From: Phascolomyces articulosus
Taxonomy: Eukaryota > Mucoromycota > Mucoromycetes > Mucorales > Lichtheimiaceae
Length of the DNA: 64,000 nt
Direction of reading: 5' to 3'
NCBI GenBank assembly: GCA_025677815.1
Contig: JAIXMP010000062.1
Coordinates: 62,001-126,000 of the forward strand
Part shown: piece after piece, positions 26,612 through 42,911 of the stretch
Numbering within the stretch: position 1 is the stretch's first letter
How the letters are laid out: each line of letters opens with the position of its first letter
Position numbers and translations under genes: made by a program
The notes under the pieces: model-generated
Seen by the model: only the letters and a program-made list of their open reading frames with translations
Told to the model about the DNA's origin: nothing
Database searches by the model: none

Positions 26612-28327
26612 ATGAGTAAAATAACATCATTCAACACTGCCAACAAAAATAACACGTATAAAAAAATTGACAATAAAGTACCTCGACAATGGATCCATGA
26701 TGATGATGAACGAACACTTTTATTACCACACGATAGAATGAAAAATGATGATGTTACGGATAAATATTGTGAACCTATCATCATAGCATCTGAATCTTAT
26801 GTATCTCATTTATATTGGTTATTATCAAGTACCATCGCATTAATGGGTGCTTTAATTTTATTAAAAGTCGGTGGCATGGTAACCATTTCCATGGTGGGTC
26901 ATTTGGTAATCAATTATCCTACTTTTTTTATATACACCATTCTCTTCTATTAGCAATAACTTGTTTTTTTTAACAAGGAACTTTATGTATTCATTGAAGG
27001 GAACCGATGAACTGGCGGGTATGTCCCTTGTACACATGTTAGATGAATGTTTGTCTTTCTGTATTACCGCCGGAATGGCGGCTACCCTGGATACACTTTG
27101 TGGTCAATCATGGACAGGTACCATAGATAAAACAGTCATTGGATTACATTTTCAACGAGGATTATGTATTTATCTTGCCTTGTACCTCCCTGTTGTTATT
27201 TTTTGGGGTGGCAGTTTAATCATGTTACAAAATGTAAATTTCGTGGGTCCAGAGGTGGTTCATTATGCTAGTAAGTTTTTATTTCTAAAATCAAAATTAT
27301 ATATATAAAAAAGAAACAAATCATCATTTCTATATGCACTTTTATGTATTTAGGTATCTATATGTCTTTCATTATACCTGGTAGCTTAGTATATGGTATT
27401 TCTTATATGCTGGGAGCTTACTTAAGAGCTCAAGGAATTATGCGTGTATCCTTTTATGGTGCACTAGTATCATTTCCTGTGAGTGCGATAACAAATTATG
27501 TGCTGATGGCAGGACATCCATTTTCTATTGGCATCGCAGGTGCTGGCATAGCCAATGCTGCTGCATCATTTTCTGTATGTGCGTTATCCATTGGATATAT
27601 CTATTGGATCAATGGGTCACAAGGATGGGGAGGTTGGACATGGGACTGTTTACGTGGATGGATACCGACTCTACGTCTATTTATTCCAAGTTTATTACTT
27701 GTGATACTTCAATTGGCTCTTCCTCGATTATGTTCACTTGCCGCATCACGTTTTGGCGCAGCTGCGCTGGGTGCTCATTTTATCTTATTAAATACCAATG
27801 CAACATGTATTTCCTTTGGAATATCATTAAAACATGCCATTGTAACTCGTATTGGTAATTTAATGGGAAAAGGTGCCTTGGCCGATGCAAAACGTACTAT
27901 AATGGTTGGGAATCTACTTGCTCTTGGTACTGGAATGATAGTAGCTATTCTATTAGTCACTTTTCGATCACACTATCCTTTTATATTCACCAATGATCAA
28001 GTCACGGCCCGTATAGTCTCTGAGTCTTTACCTTTGATTGCCCTTATTCAAGTATTTGATAGTTTGGGTTATAATCAAATAGGAATTGCTTATGGTATTG
28101 GTCGTCAACGTTCAACGGCTTGGATTACATTTATTTCTTATATATTTATTGGTGTTCCTTGTTGTTATTTTTGTGCTTTCTCACTTGGATGGTCTGTTTA
28201 TGGACTTTGGATGGGTAACGTGGTTGCAGAATTTTTAGTTTGTGTTCTTCTTTTCTTACATTTGAATACATTGGATTGGTCAAAAGAAGCACGTCGTATT
28301 ATGAATCAAATTCCAAAGGAAGGATAG
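26612..28327 (+). CDS. MATE-family multidrug/toxin extrusion transporter (copy 2)
   Basis: A 512-residue polytopic MATE antiporter. Exons 26612-26905, 27000-27270 and 27354-28327; introns are GT-AG, phase 0 after MVGHL and phase 1 within a Ser codon. Signature blocks: GTDELAGMSLVHM, LDTLCGQSWTG, LGAYLRAQGIMRVSFYG, KHAIVTRIGNLMGKG and IAYGIGRQRSTA. About 12 membrane segments. The first 65 residues are a charged cytosolic tail. The ATG at 26612 is chosen because the in-frame extension upstream lacks an ATG. The gene shares both intron positions with the MATE gene at 15114-16943 on the other strand, so the two are an old duplicated pair. Substrate unknown. Confidence 0.94.
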
Positions 28328-28533
28328 TTTTCAACCTCCAACCCCAATCCTCCCGCAACCCTTCTCTTTCCCACTTTTTTTTTTGTTCCTCTCAAAGGAT
28401 TGTATATAGAAGTGCTTTTTTTTAAAAAAAAATAATTAATCGCGTAAATAATTTTATTTAATTCTGGTTTAAAAAAAAGTATAAATTTACAGATACGAAA
28501 TACCATTCATGTAAAATGGTCATCAACACTTTA

Positions 28534-28554
28534 GGGCCTGTTTGGCACAGCTCC
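28534..28554 (+). repeat. Candidate PIF/Harbinger-like terminal repeat
   Basis: GGGCCTGTTTGGCACAGCTC follows directly after TTA (28531-28533). TTA/TAA is the target-site duplication of PIF/Harbinger elements, and GGGCCTGTTTGG-like ends are familiar for that group. It lies about 400 bp from the 3' end of the Harbinger-like transposase relic. No matching inverted copy was found on the other side, so this is one surviving end at best. Confidence 0.4.
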
Positions 28555-28957
28555 TTTTTTTAAAATCTGATTGTAGGAAAAATCGAATTTTGCTGACCCA
28601 AAAAGTATTCCATTTCAAAATCCGATTCTCACACATTTTTGAATGAATGATAGATACCATTTGGAGAATGAAGGAAAGGCAGCGTTGTTTTGTTCCTTGG
28701 AAGATATTGAGGTTCAAAAGCGGTACTTTTTTAAGATTGTTTCCTTTCATTGTATATGACAATGAATAAATGTTTTTTTATAAATACACATATATATAAT
28801 TATTTTTTATTATTGTTGAAATGATAAAAAACCGCATTCTTGTAATATATTTAAATAACCAATCCATATATATTTGTGGTAATTTCATCACGTTTGACAT
28901 TAGTCCTGTTTCTTTAGGCATGGGAGGGAGTAAAAATTTGTTGATCGTCGCCTGGTA

Positions 28958-29950
28958 TTACTTGGGAACTACCAGTAGGGTGCGGCGACATCGTTTCAAT
29001 AATTCTTCCCTTTCCATTGCATCGACGCGATCAACCTGTCTAATGAAGTTTTGGAGTATGTACAAGGCATCGACGTGTTTTACCCATATAATAACTATTA
29101 CTAAAATCAATAAAATTACAACAATTAAATAACAATACGTGGTTCAAAAACAAACGTACTTACACTTTAATGAGATACTCCATTGACATTCTTAAGATCT
29201 TGAACTTCTTTTAGGAACGCCAAAGTCTGGTTCAATTACGTTACGTAAGTGGGCATGCCGGAAGTTAAGCAATTCCTTCTTGTTTCTAGGGCTATATATT
29301 TATAATTTGCTGTCAAGAATTATAGAAGTCAATTTGGTATATATAAAGCAACTAAAATGATAATTAAGATTGGAAATTGTACCGCAAATTTGCTTGATCC
29401 CCATTCCTTTAAATGGTAACGCACACCTCGGTATGGGGTGAGGAAAGATTCAGTTAACACATAACCTACATCAGCGGGGTAATACTTTCCACTAGGAGGA
29501 GAAAATCTTTCAGTCAATGCATCATCAAGGACTGTGTCATCATGGTCAAAACCCTCCCATCCAGGAAAAACATACTGGAACTGCATGTTAAAGAAGCATG
29601 TCATAAGACAATCCTCGTTAAGGAGCCCCCTTTCGATTTCGGAATCGCTTTTGAATATGAGTCCCATCAATTGCACCAAACTGCATCCTTGAAATATGGA
29701 AAAAAAAAAAAAAAAAACTTTGGTTCATCCCTAATCTTAAGTGGGACAGTTTGACCATCAGGCTGCTTGATAATAAAACGGATTTTCAGGGCACAGATAA
29801 TGGCAAGTACTGCATGAAAGTGACAATGGATTGTTTCAGGTGAGTGTTGAAACTCATTTCCTGCCAAACTGAATAAAGCACCATTTCCAACAATAAAAAT
29901 GAAAGATAAGGAACTTTTCTTCGATAGTAATACTTCTTCTACCCGCCCTA
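28958..29950 (-). pseudogene. Broken PIF/Harbinger-type (DDE_Tnp_4) transposase
   Basis: Reading right to left, pieces of one transposase appear in shifting frames. Near 29915-29720: GNEFQHSPETIHCHFHAVL and KFFFFFFPYFKDAVW. Near 29680, in another frame, GAIDGTHIQKRFRNRKG carries the first catalytic Asp. At 29600-29400: FQYVFPGWEGFDHDD, PPSGKYYPADVGYVLTE and TPYRGVRYHLKEWG with the second Asp. After a likely internal deletion, near 29070-28960, ALYILQNFIRQVDRVDAMER matches the usual C-terminal LHNFIR block. At least two frameshifts (one next to an A/T homopolymer at 29699-29717) and internal stops make it non-functional. The family call rests on these ordered blocks. Confidence 0.8.
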
Positions 29951-30406
29951 ATAAATATACTTGCTCTTTCTATGACTGTTATTAAGTACTACACTCATAA
30001 ATTGCCGTATAATTTTTTCTTACAAGGGATAGCAGCAGTACATTGATAAATTGCTTCTGTATAATTAAACGTAAATTTATAGTAGGTATGATAATACCAG
30101 TCAGTATGGATATTAAAATACATCTTTCTGCTTGAAGAAAACCATGCTAATGAACATGCTATTATGAAGCTGACTATATTAATAACCAGTACCCAGTAAA
30201 TATAATATATTTTTATTTACCAAGGTAGTGTATGTAATCTTCTTTGTCTATGAAGCTAATTCCTCTCACAGATCTATCACTTATCGACTTGTATATATAT
30301 ACATTCACAGTGAATCGCAAATTTAAAAGTGAATAATAAGGACAATATTGTAATATTATTATTTTATGTTATTTTATTATTATTATTTTGTACATATGTA
30401 TAGTTG
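29951..30406. other. AT-rich spacer between Harbinger relic and HET gene
   Basis: No gene recognised. It holds the 3' end of the first HET gene and an ATT-rich run at 30355-30385. The second Harbinger terminal repeat was looked for here and not seen. Confidence 0.5.
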
Positions 30407-32137
30407 CTATTGAATTAAAAACTCTTTCTCTGGTAACTTTCTATTAGACAATAGAGTATGAGGATTTTCTATTTTACAAACACCAATAGCTTTATAATAC
30501 ATTTCTCCTTGACTTTTTTTGATTACAGGATAGAACATTGAGTTATTTCTTTCAAAAAGAATGCCAGAAAGCAGTACATATTTTGCCGAAACGTCGTCCA
30601 CTCCTTCCGTTAACTGTTTTAAATCAAGCTTGGTGGGCTCAGAATCATCATCCCAATGCATGCTTTCCTTCTTTATCTCCATAAACGTCGACAATTGTTG
30701 GAGTCTTTTAGTTATTTTCTTGAATTCGTTTTCTTTACTACTACCATGAGCAAGATCACGATAAGTTGTTCTATAAACATACAAATGTTTCACCTTTCTT
30801 GTTCCAGGTAGATGGACAGCTACACATAAGTTATAATAATTGGTTTGTTTAGAAGACCTATGCGGAAAAGCTGGAACATCTTGTTCACCAAAGGTTAAAG
30901 AGTCGAAGTCGTTTGGTTGATCATTTGTAATGTAGGTGCATGTAACGTGTAATGTTTTTTCGATTACGTCATAATTTTGAAACATTGATTTTTTTGTACT
31001 AATACTTTGTTGTTCATAGGAATGCTGTATATTCTCTTCTTTATGAACACCAAACCATGAGAGAACATAATCGTGAAATCGATCCCTTTTTCGACGTTTT
31101 GGCATTTGTACACTTTTTATATTAATATCGTGATTATGTTCTCCGTGATATCCAGTCCACGATGGTAAAAAGTCGTAATCCCGGACCTTCGATTTATAGG
31201 CGTAAGGTTTTTGAAAATATAATATACTGATGTCTTTTTTTGCTAGAAGGCCATAAAATTGAACCATCAAGTCTTCGATTGGCTGTTTGTAATCAAAACT
31301 GATTTGATCAGTAATAAGATCAGGGAAAAGATGCATGAGGGCAAAAACTCTATCGTGTTTCCGGGTACTTTCTCGTTGATGTGCATGCCACAGGATTTCG
31401 CTGACATTTAATGAATCAAGTTTTTGACTTAGTATATTCATTCCATAGCTGCTATTCATATCATTTCCCCAGCGGTGAGCGTCCTTGCCAACAAAAAGTA
31501 ATCTTTCTGACTTTAGTGCTTCTTCTAGCGTCCATAGACGTTGGTACCATTGGTAGTTGCCAAATGCGCTTCCCAAGACGTATTGATCATCATTTCTCGT
31601 TTTGATATAACTTCCGGGATCCGTGCAAAATTCAGGTACAAAAGCTACCGTACAGTAAGCATTACCGTAAATATGATGCATATTGCTTAGTTCGTGCCGT
31701 TTATGTTCATCATCTTCGGGGAGACACATTTGATCGTACCATATATATTTAATACGAATATCGCGGCATATTTGCTGAATAATGTCTGTGAACCGAACTT
31801 CTTCTTCATCGACACTGTAGATAGCATGATCATTTATACTCCCTCGTGAACGGATGAGAACGTGTTTCCCTTCATCTTTTCGTTTATATTTTCCATCTTT
31901 TTCGTCTAGGAAAATATGTCCAGATTGGTTCCAGGAATATGAAATCGCACAGTAACCTTCGTTTAGTTGGGAAGCATCCACCGCCTGCATGTCAGAAACG
32001 CGAACAAGTTTGTTAGGCATAAATTTTGGCTTGGGTAGTTTTTTGGGAACAGTATAAGCAGGATCATAATAGGGTTTGCTATGTTTTCCGAATAGACCCT
32101 TCTCGGTCCATTCAGTAGTCTCGTAGCTAATATACAT
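30407..32137 (-). CDS. HET-domain protein (heterokaryon-incompatibility-like), copy 1
   Basis: A single-exon frame of 576 residues from ATG 32137 to TAG. The N-terminal 210 residues carry HET-domain hallmarks: GYCAISYSWNQ (61-71), YIWYDQMCLPEDDEHK (131-146) running into HELSNMHHIYGNA (148-160), and LWTLEEA (201-207). In filamentous ascomycetes HET domains trigger cell death after non-self recognition and are related in fold to TIR domains. No function is established for Mucorales. A second conserved region includes HAHQRESTRKHDRVFAL, FYGLLAKKDISILYF and SWTGYHGEH. The C-terminal 150 residues (ending PVIKKSQGEMYYKAIGVCKI) are conserved in the neighbouring paralogue but match nothing I know. 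It lies upstream of, and on the same strand as, no other gene type: its neighbours are a second intact copy and a broken third copy. Confidence 0.85.
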   Translation of the reverse strand: MYISYETTEWTEKGLFGKHSKPYYDPAYTVPKKLPKPKFMPNKLVRVSDMQAVDASQLNEGYCAISYSWNQSGHIFLDEKDGKYKRKDEGKHVLIRSRGSINDHAIYSVDEEEVRFTDIIQQICRDIRIKYIWYDQMCLPEDDEHKRHELSNMHHIYGNAYCTVAFVPEFCTDPGSYIKTRNDDQYVLGSAFGNYQWYQRLWTLEEALKSERLLFVGKDAHRWGNDMNSSYGMNILSQKLDSLNVSEILWHAHQRESTRKHDRVFALMHLFPDLITDQISFDYKQPIEDLMVQFYGLLAKKDISILYFQKPYAYKSKVRDYDFLPSWTGYHGEHNHDINIKSVQMPKRRKRDRFHDYVLSWFGVHKEENIQHSYEQQSISTKKSMFQNYDVIEKTLHVTCTYITNDQPNDFDSLTFGEQDVPAFPHRSSKQTNYYNLCVAVHLPGTRKVKHLYVYRTTYRDLAHGSSKENEFKKITKRLQQLSTFMEIKKESMHWDDDSEPTKLDLKQLTEGVDDVSAKYVLLSGILFERNNSMFYPVIKKSQGEMYYKAIGVCKIENPHTLLSNRKLPEKEFLIQ

Positions 32138-33786
32138 TTACTGTTTTTTTATATATAAGTATATCCAAATCATATATATATATGGTTATTACCAGATTGA
32201 CTTACAATTATACAACACTTGAAAAAACAAATATTAGAAGATAAAATTGTGGCGTAACGATGATAGTGATGTATATAAAAATAAGCGGTTGTAAAAGTTT
32301 AGTATATAATATATACAACTCTTCTTGTACTTGTTTAGATCGATATGTGTAGTTCAACAGATAGGTTTTATAGCTTTATTGTAATCGTAACGAATCGATA
32401 GAAATATTATTCATTGAATTGTTTCGAAATAAGCAACAAAAAATAAAAAATAAAAATAAATAGTAAAATGGAAAAAAAGAAGAATTCTTTTCGATGGAGT
32501 TTACATATGATGATGCAGATGCGCGTGTAATGTAAACAACTGTTACATTACACAGACATGTATATCGCTAATCCAATTAACTCTAAAACCCCTAGTGTGT
32601 TAAGACTTAATTTTTTTAAGTATTCCTTATTGAGCTGTATTAATATATAGAATTATTGGAGCAACTATGATTTTTCTTATACTTAGCAGTTCAATGCATT
32701 ACTATCCTGCAATAGAATATACAAAATGAAAAAAAAGCAAAACCAAGATGGCTCAACTGGAAGATAAGTAATCTAATATATATTTTAACTATTTGTACAT
32801 TTGGTACTAATAACCAACTTGTACCTGGTTGAGTTTCAAAAGGTAATGTATAGGGGGGTAGTAGTGCATACAGTTACATCGCACAACAGTGCCCATCACT
32901 TTTATATTGAATTTTTCCTTTTACTTCGCGCTCATGCATTTTCAATTTCGCTGAAGGTGATTTTTTTACTTTACGCATTTTATAATGCAAATATACAGGA
33001 AATCCACGAAGTTAAAAATTATTGCATACGCGAAATGAAAATACGTCGCCCGTGAAATATTAGGAAAAATCCAATAAGTAGTAAGAGAAAGAAGACGGTG
33101 AACACAAAAAACTGTGGTAGTTGAACCGGTGGTAGTACTATATCCAGTAAAAATCTCCACACCTTTCAGGAAAAAAAAACTGTGGTACGTACGCGTGCTT
33201 TGGTATGACAAGTGATGTTGATCTTTTTTTTTATCCAGAACAATATTATAAAAAAAATGACACGGGTAAAATGATGTTGTTAACGTCAGCCAAAATAATG
33301 GCTCTCTGTGGCACTTTTGAAAATTTTCACTTGTCATACCAAACTACCACTTCTGATTTGTAAAATAGAGTATATTGAATTTCCTTACAAATGTCCTGCA
33401 CCGCGATTTTTTTTTATACTGAACACTGTAGTTACACATTATCATTTTCCTTTACACCAATAAATCCAGTAAGTTCCGCCCTACAAGCAAATGAAAAACC
33501 ATGGGATGAAGAAGTATTCAGGATCTTAATCCTGAACAAACATGATTTTGGAGGGTTTTTAAGTGATGGATATAAAATACTTCATCACCCCTGAATTCAG
33601 GTATTATTTTCTCAAAGGGAGAATTATATTTATATAATAGAGCTTTTAAAGGAGGAGAAGATCACAAGCCAAGTATGGTCCGAGATGGTTGATGAGACTA
33701 TATCCAATGATTTAAAAACCATGTTCTTTATACATGCATCTTTGATCAACAATTTATTTTTCGCCTGTATGTTATAAAAAAAAATT
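32138..33786. other. Intergenic region between HET paralogues
   Basis: AT-rich, with no gene recognised. It contains a small inverted-repeat element at 33199-33343, listed separately. The frames at 32966-33337 (-) and 32801-33055 (+) overlap that element and its flank and show no family features. Confidence 0.55.
33199..33343. repeat. 145-bp MITE-like element with 17-bp terminal inverted repeats
   Basis: TTTGGTATGACAAGTGA at 33199-33215 is matched exactly by its reverse complement at 33327-33343. The interior (111 bp) is AT-rich and non-coding. The size and perfect ends fit a miniature inverted-repeat element, but no clear target-site duplication is visible in the flanks. Confidence 0.6.
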
Positions 33787-35445
33787 CTATCCAAGAAAAA
33801 ACTTTTTTTTAGGAAAATTGCAATCAGAAATGAGATAGTCAGGGTTGTCTATCCTACAAGTACCGATGCTTTTACAGCTTTGTACTCCTTCACTTTTCTT
33901 GATGACAGGGTAATATGCAAAGTCATTATTATCCTGTTTTTTAAATTGAATTCCAAAAAGAATCGCGTAATGGACTTGTACTGAAAGGTCATCCAGATTT
34001 TCCGTCAAAATATCAAAATCAATACTTGAATGATTGGTACTTTTCGTGTTATACCAGCACAGGTTCTCCTTTTTGACCTCCATAAATCTTGATAATTGTT
34101 GAAGTTTTCTTGTGATTTGACACAGATAAAGTTCATATCCATCAGAAACACTGTTATCGTCAACCTTCAATACAGAGATAATTTTAAACTTGTTCGTCCC
34201 AGGTAATCGAACGGATATTCCCAGACAATAATTGTTGTTATCTTCATTATTGTTGTCAGAAATAGCTGGAAGATCCTCCTTTTTCAAAATGAAAGCGTTG
34301 CCATTAATATCTTGATGATGGTGATTTGTAACATATGAACTTGTAAGATGCATAGTTTTCCCAATAAAGACGTAATCTCGAAAGAGGGGAGTATTCGTGA
34401 TATTAACATCTGGATTGTGTTGCCCTTGGATACCTGCCCATGATGGCATAATCTTCTCGAATTCTTGCATTTTTGATTCATAGTCATCATTACGTTTATT
34501 GAAACATAGAATGCTGATATCTTTTTTTGCCAAGGCACAATATGACATAATTGTTGCTGGTATTGTAGAAATGTCTTTAGAAGCATCGCGCCCGAAATGA
34601 CTTTCTACTTCTTTCTTTAGATTGTGGTATAAACCTGTAAGCGCTTGGACTCGATCGTAAGATATGAGGCTCGTTCGTTGATGCATATGGTATAGAATTT
34701 CTTTCAGACTTAGTTCTGAAAGTGGAAGGTTTAATACATTTACTCCATAGCTGCAACCAACTTCATTTCCCCATTGATGGACATCTTTGCCAACAAACAG
34801 TAATTTATTTGATATTATTGCTTCAATTAAAGTCCATAGACGTTTCTGCCATTCGGATCTGCTGATGATTGCTCCTGCATCATAAATGTCATTTCTTGTT
34901 GTTTTCGTCAAAAGGCTAGGAGGCTTATGTAATTCAGGTACAAATGCGATGGTACAATGGGCATATCGATACGCACTGTTTGCGGTGGTAGAAAAGTCGG
35001 ACAGATGTGATTCTTCATAGCAATGTTGGTCGTACCATATATACTTGATATTCAAGTCGCGACATATTTGTTGGATGATGCCTGCAAATGGAACTTCCAC
35101 TACTCTATCAAGAATGTCATCTTTGTCGTTATCGGTTTGTAACTGATCTTTTGAACGAATGATTTTGTGCTTCCCTTTGTCAACTCGCATGGCTTGTCTT
35201 CCAATGATCTCGCCAGATTTGATGTCGCCTGTTTGGTTCCAAGAATAGGATAGTGCACAGTATCCATTATGTACATTGGCACCTCGAACTAACTTCATAC
35301 CAGGTACACGGATAAGATAGTCAGGCATCACTTTCGGTTTGGGTAAAACGTCAGGAAAAGCATATCTTGGATCTCGACGTTTGACATGTTTTCCATTGTT
35401 ATCTCTTTCTGTCTGTAGGAAAGTCTCGTGATAGGTAATATACAT
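33787..35445 (-). CDS. HET-domain protein, copy 2 (diverged)
   Basis: A single-exon frame of 552 residues from ATG 35445 to TAG, colinear with copy 1 at 30407-32137. Both open MYI.Y.ET and share LPKPK.MP, GYCALSYSWNQ (61-71), IIQQICRD, IKYIWYDQ (133-140), LWTLIEA (203-209), LLFVGKD and HMHQRTSLISYDRVQAL. Both end with the PVIKKSEG block. The acidic/aromatic stretch after YIWYDQ (residues 141-162) lacks the E..HEL..M..IYGNA pattern kept in copy 1, so the core HET surface has diverged here. Function unknown; by family, non-self recognition or programmed cell death is the obvious hypothesis. The reading frame is intact. Confidence 0.82.
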   Translation of the reverse strand: MYITYHETFLQTERDNNGKHVKRRDPRYAFPDVLPKPKVMPDYLIRVPGMKLVRGANVHNGYCALSYSWNQTGDIKSGEIIGRQAMRVDKGKHKIIRSKDQLQTDNDKDDILDRVVEVPFAGIIQQICRDLNIKYIWYDQHCYEESHLSDFSTTANSAYRYAHCTIAFVPELHKPPSLLTKTTRNDIYDAGAIISRSEWQKRLWTLIEAIISNKLLFVGKDVHQWGNEVGCSYGVNVLNLPLSELSLKEILYHMHQRTSLISYDRVQALTGLYHNLKKEVESHFGRDASKDISTIPATIMSYCALAKKDISILCFNKRNDDYESKMQEFEKIMPSWAGIQGQHNPDVNITNTPLFRDYVFIGKTMHLTSSYVTNHHHQDINGNAFILKKEDLPAISDNNNEDNNNYCLGISVRLPGTNKFKIISVLKVDDNSVSDGYELYLCQITRKLQQLSRFMEVKKENLCWYNTKSTNHSSIDFDILTENLDDLSVQVHYAILFGIQFKKQDNNDFAYYPVIKKSEGVQSCKSIGTCRIDNPDYLISDCNFPKKKFFLG

Positions 35446-36479
35446 TTTTTTCTATTTTATATTACATTTTATTATTGCTTTAGTTTTTTAGAAAGTTAAT
35501 AATACTTGAAAAAGAATTGATTTACTTACAATGACAAACGCGCGAGAATTAGTTATTCAAAGAAAACTGAGTGTAGTGATGGGAATAGGAGATGGATAAT
35601 ATATCTTGGAGAATAGTGTTCAATAGATAATAATGCTATTTGATAACGCACAAAGTATGAAAATAAAATAACGGTGTTGGTGGCGTGTTATTGAAATTCA
35701 TAAAAAAAACCTAGGAAGGTCCAAGATGAAAAGAAACAAAAAAAAAAAAAAAAAAAAAAAAGCGAAAAACAGAGAATCAAGGAGAAATATAACATAAGGA
35801 AAGTGGTACAAATTACAAGAGCTGTTTTTGAGTAACACCATGCAATCCTAATAGGCTAAGCCTAAATTTATCCTTCCCTGTTGAGAGAATGAATCTATCA
35901 AGTACAGGATTTTTAATAAATGCTTGATGCTCCCCCATTTTCCATTTGGCATATGCTGCTTTTTCATGTTGGCGGGTTTTATAATACAAAATATACAGAA
36001 TTTGCTTGCTCACATGAAAAAAAATCTTATATGCCCAAGTTGAAAAAAAAATTAGCAACGCCAAATAGAAAAGGAACGTATACCAAACATTATATACAGT
36101 TTCCACATAATATTTCAAAGTATTATGTTATATCGTTTGAATATATTCTATATCATTATACCTGTCGTTATCGAGCCTTTCAAAAGTAATACTCGAAAGT
36201 ATTACATAATGAGCTTTGCGGAGAAAGAGTATTTTCCGTTTCCGTTAAATGGTATACAGGACTTCATGGATTCATGATAATTATCACCTTCAAAAGAGGG
36301 TCATACCAATGAAATTCTTCTGTTTTTTATATATATATCCATAAACCTTGATAAAATCTTTAAGATCTCCAGTGATATCCAGTGACGTATAGAAGGAGAG
36401 TTCGTATTGATAACTCTAGCGTAGCTTGTTGAAGAAACTCTAATTCTTTTTTTTTTCATACTCCATCCAGTTGAACAAA
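35446..36479. other. Intergenic region with an orphan membrane-type frame
   Basis: Holds a poly-A tract at about 35737-35761 and a minus-strand open frame at 35813-36118. That frame would encode a hydrophobic segment (YTFLFYLALLIFFSTWAYKIFF) followed by a charged tail with KWKMGEHQAFIKNPVLDRF. It has no ATG at its 5' end, so it could be the last exon of an unresolved gene, a fragment or chance. I see nothing else. Confidence 0.4.
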
Positions 36480-37060
36480 TACAGACAGATTACACGGACG
36501 GTTTTTATCTTTGAAAGGAAAGGCCGAAATATCTTTGGTTTGTAGTTCTAAAGAGTTGTAATACACCAGTAGATCGTTCGTCGAAGCGGTGTGCAGGTAA
36601 TGTGTAAAGTTTTACCAATGACACCACAGCTTTGAAATGTTGATTTTTTTTTTCTGATAATGATACTGTTTTCGTGTCCTCCATGAATACCGGTCCATGA
36701 TGATGATAGTGAAAATGTATATTGTTGAATAGCTGAATCATACCCAGGGTCTTAACCAAAGTATAAGATGCTGTTACCATTTTTTTTTCTTGCTAAAAGC
36801 CCATAAAAACAAAATATTAAATCTCTGAGGTTTTCATGGTCTTCCATATGATCAATAAGATCTGGAAAAATATTCTTGAACGCATAAACACAATCGTGTT
36901 CTCTAGTACTTATTCGTTGATATGCATGACGGTACACTCTTTTTGTAACAAATTCATGGAATTATGATTATAGAAATACTAGGTAATGTACTTCCCAACG
37001 TTGTAAATTCCCGTTAACTGCATCACTTTCCATTTATTGGTCGTCGGTTAAAGATAATTT
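36480..37060 (-). pseudogene. HET-domain protein, copy 3, broken
   Basis: Pieces of a third HET paralogue in more than one frame. YRHAYQRISTREHDCVYAF, NIFPDLIDHMED and DLIFCFYGLLARK (36937-36780) correspond to residues about 250-320 of copy 1. After an in-frame TAA, SSSWTGIHGGHEN (near 36700) and GVIGKTLHITCT (near 36620) continue in the same order. The 5' third with the HET core is missing or unrecognisable, and the C-terminus is lost. It lies on the same strand as the two intact copies, completing a tandem array of three. Confidence 0.8.
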
Positions 37061-37375
37061 ATTCCATCGCGATAAAACTATGGTATAGGTATATTATTCA
37101 CCACCTATGGTTCTATAAAAAAATAGTTCATGACAATGACTGATATATTTTATATACAATTCCAGTCCTTTTTTTTTGTAAAAATAGAGAACAACCCATT
37201 CACGCATACCTGAATATGATATATATAAAAAATGGATGAGATCGGAGCCATCCTTCTTTTTTTTTATGTCGCGTTGTCAAAAAAAAAAATCGCGTCTGTT
37301 CGATAAAAATTAAAAAGACGCGTCTTATTTTTTTTATCTGAACCTTTTCGTCTCTGTTTCTTTATTACGCAGCAA

Positions 37376-42911
<5,536 letters not shown>

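Noticed and set aside
29248..29275. 5S rRNA-like box (CCGGAAGTTAAGCA)
   Set aside because: Only the box A-like string matches; the intermediate element and the TGGATGGGAG-type box C are absent, so no 5S gene or 5S-derived SINE can be supported.
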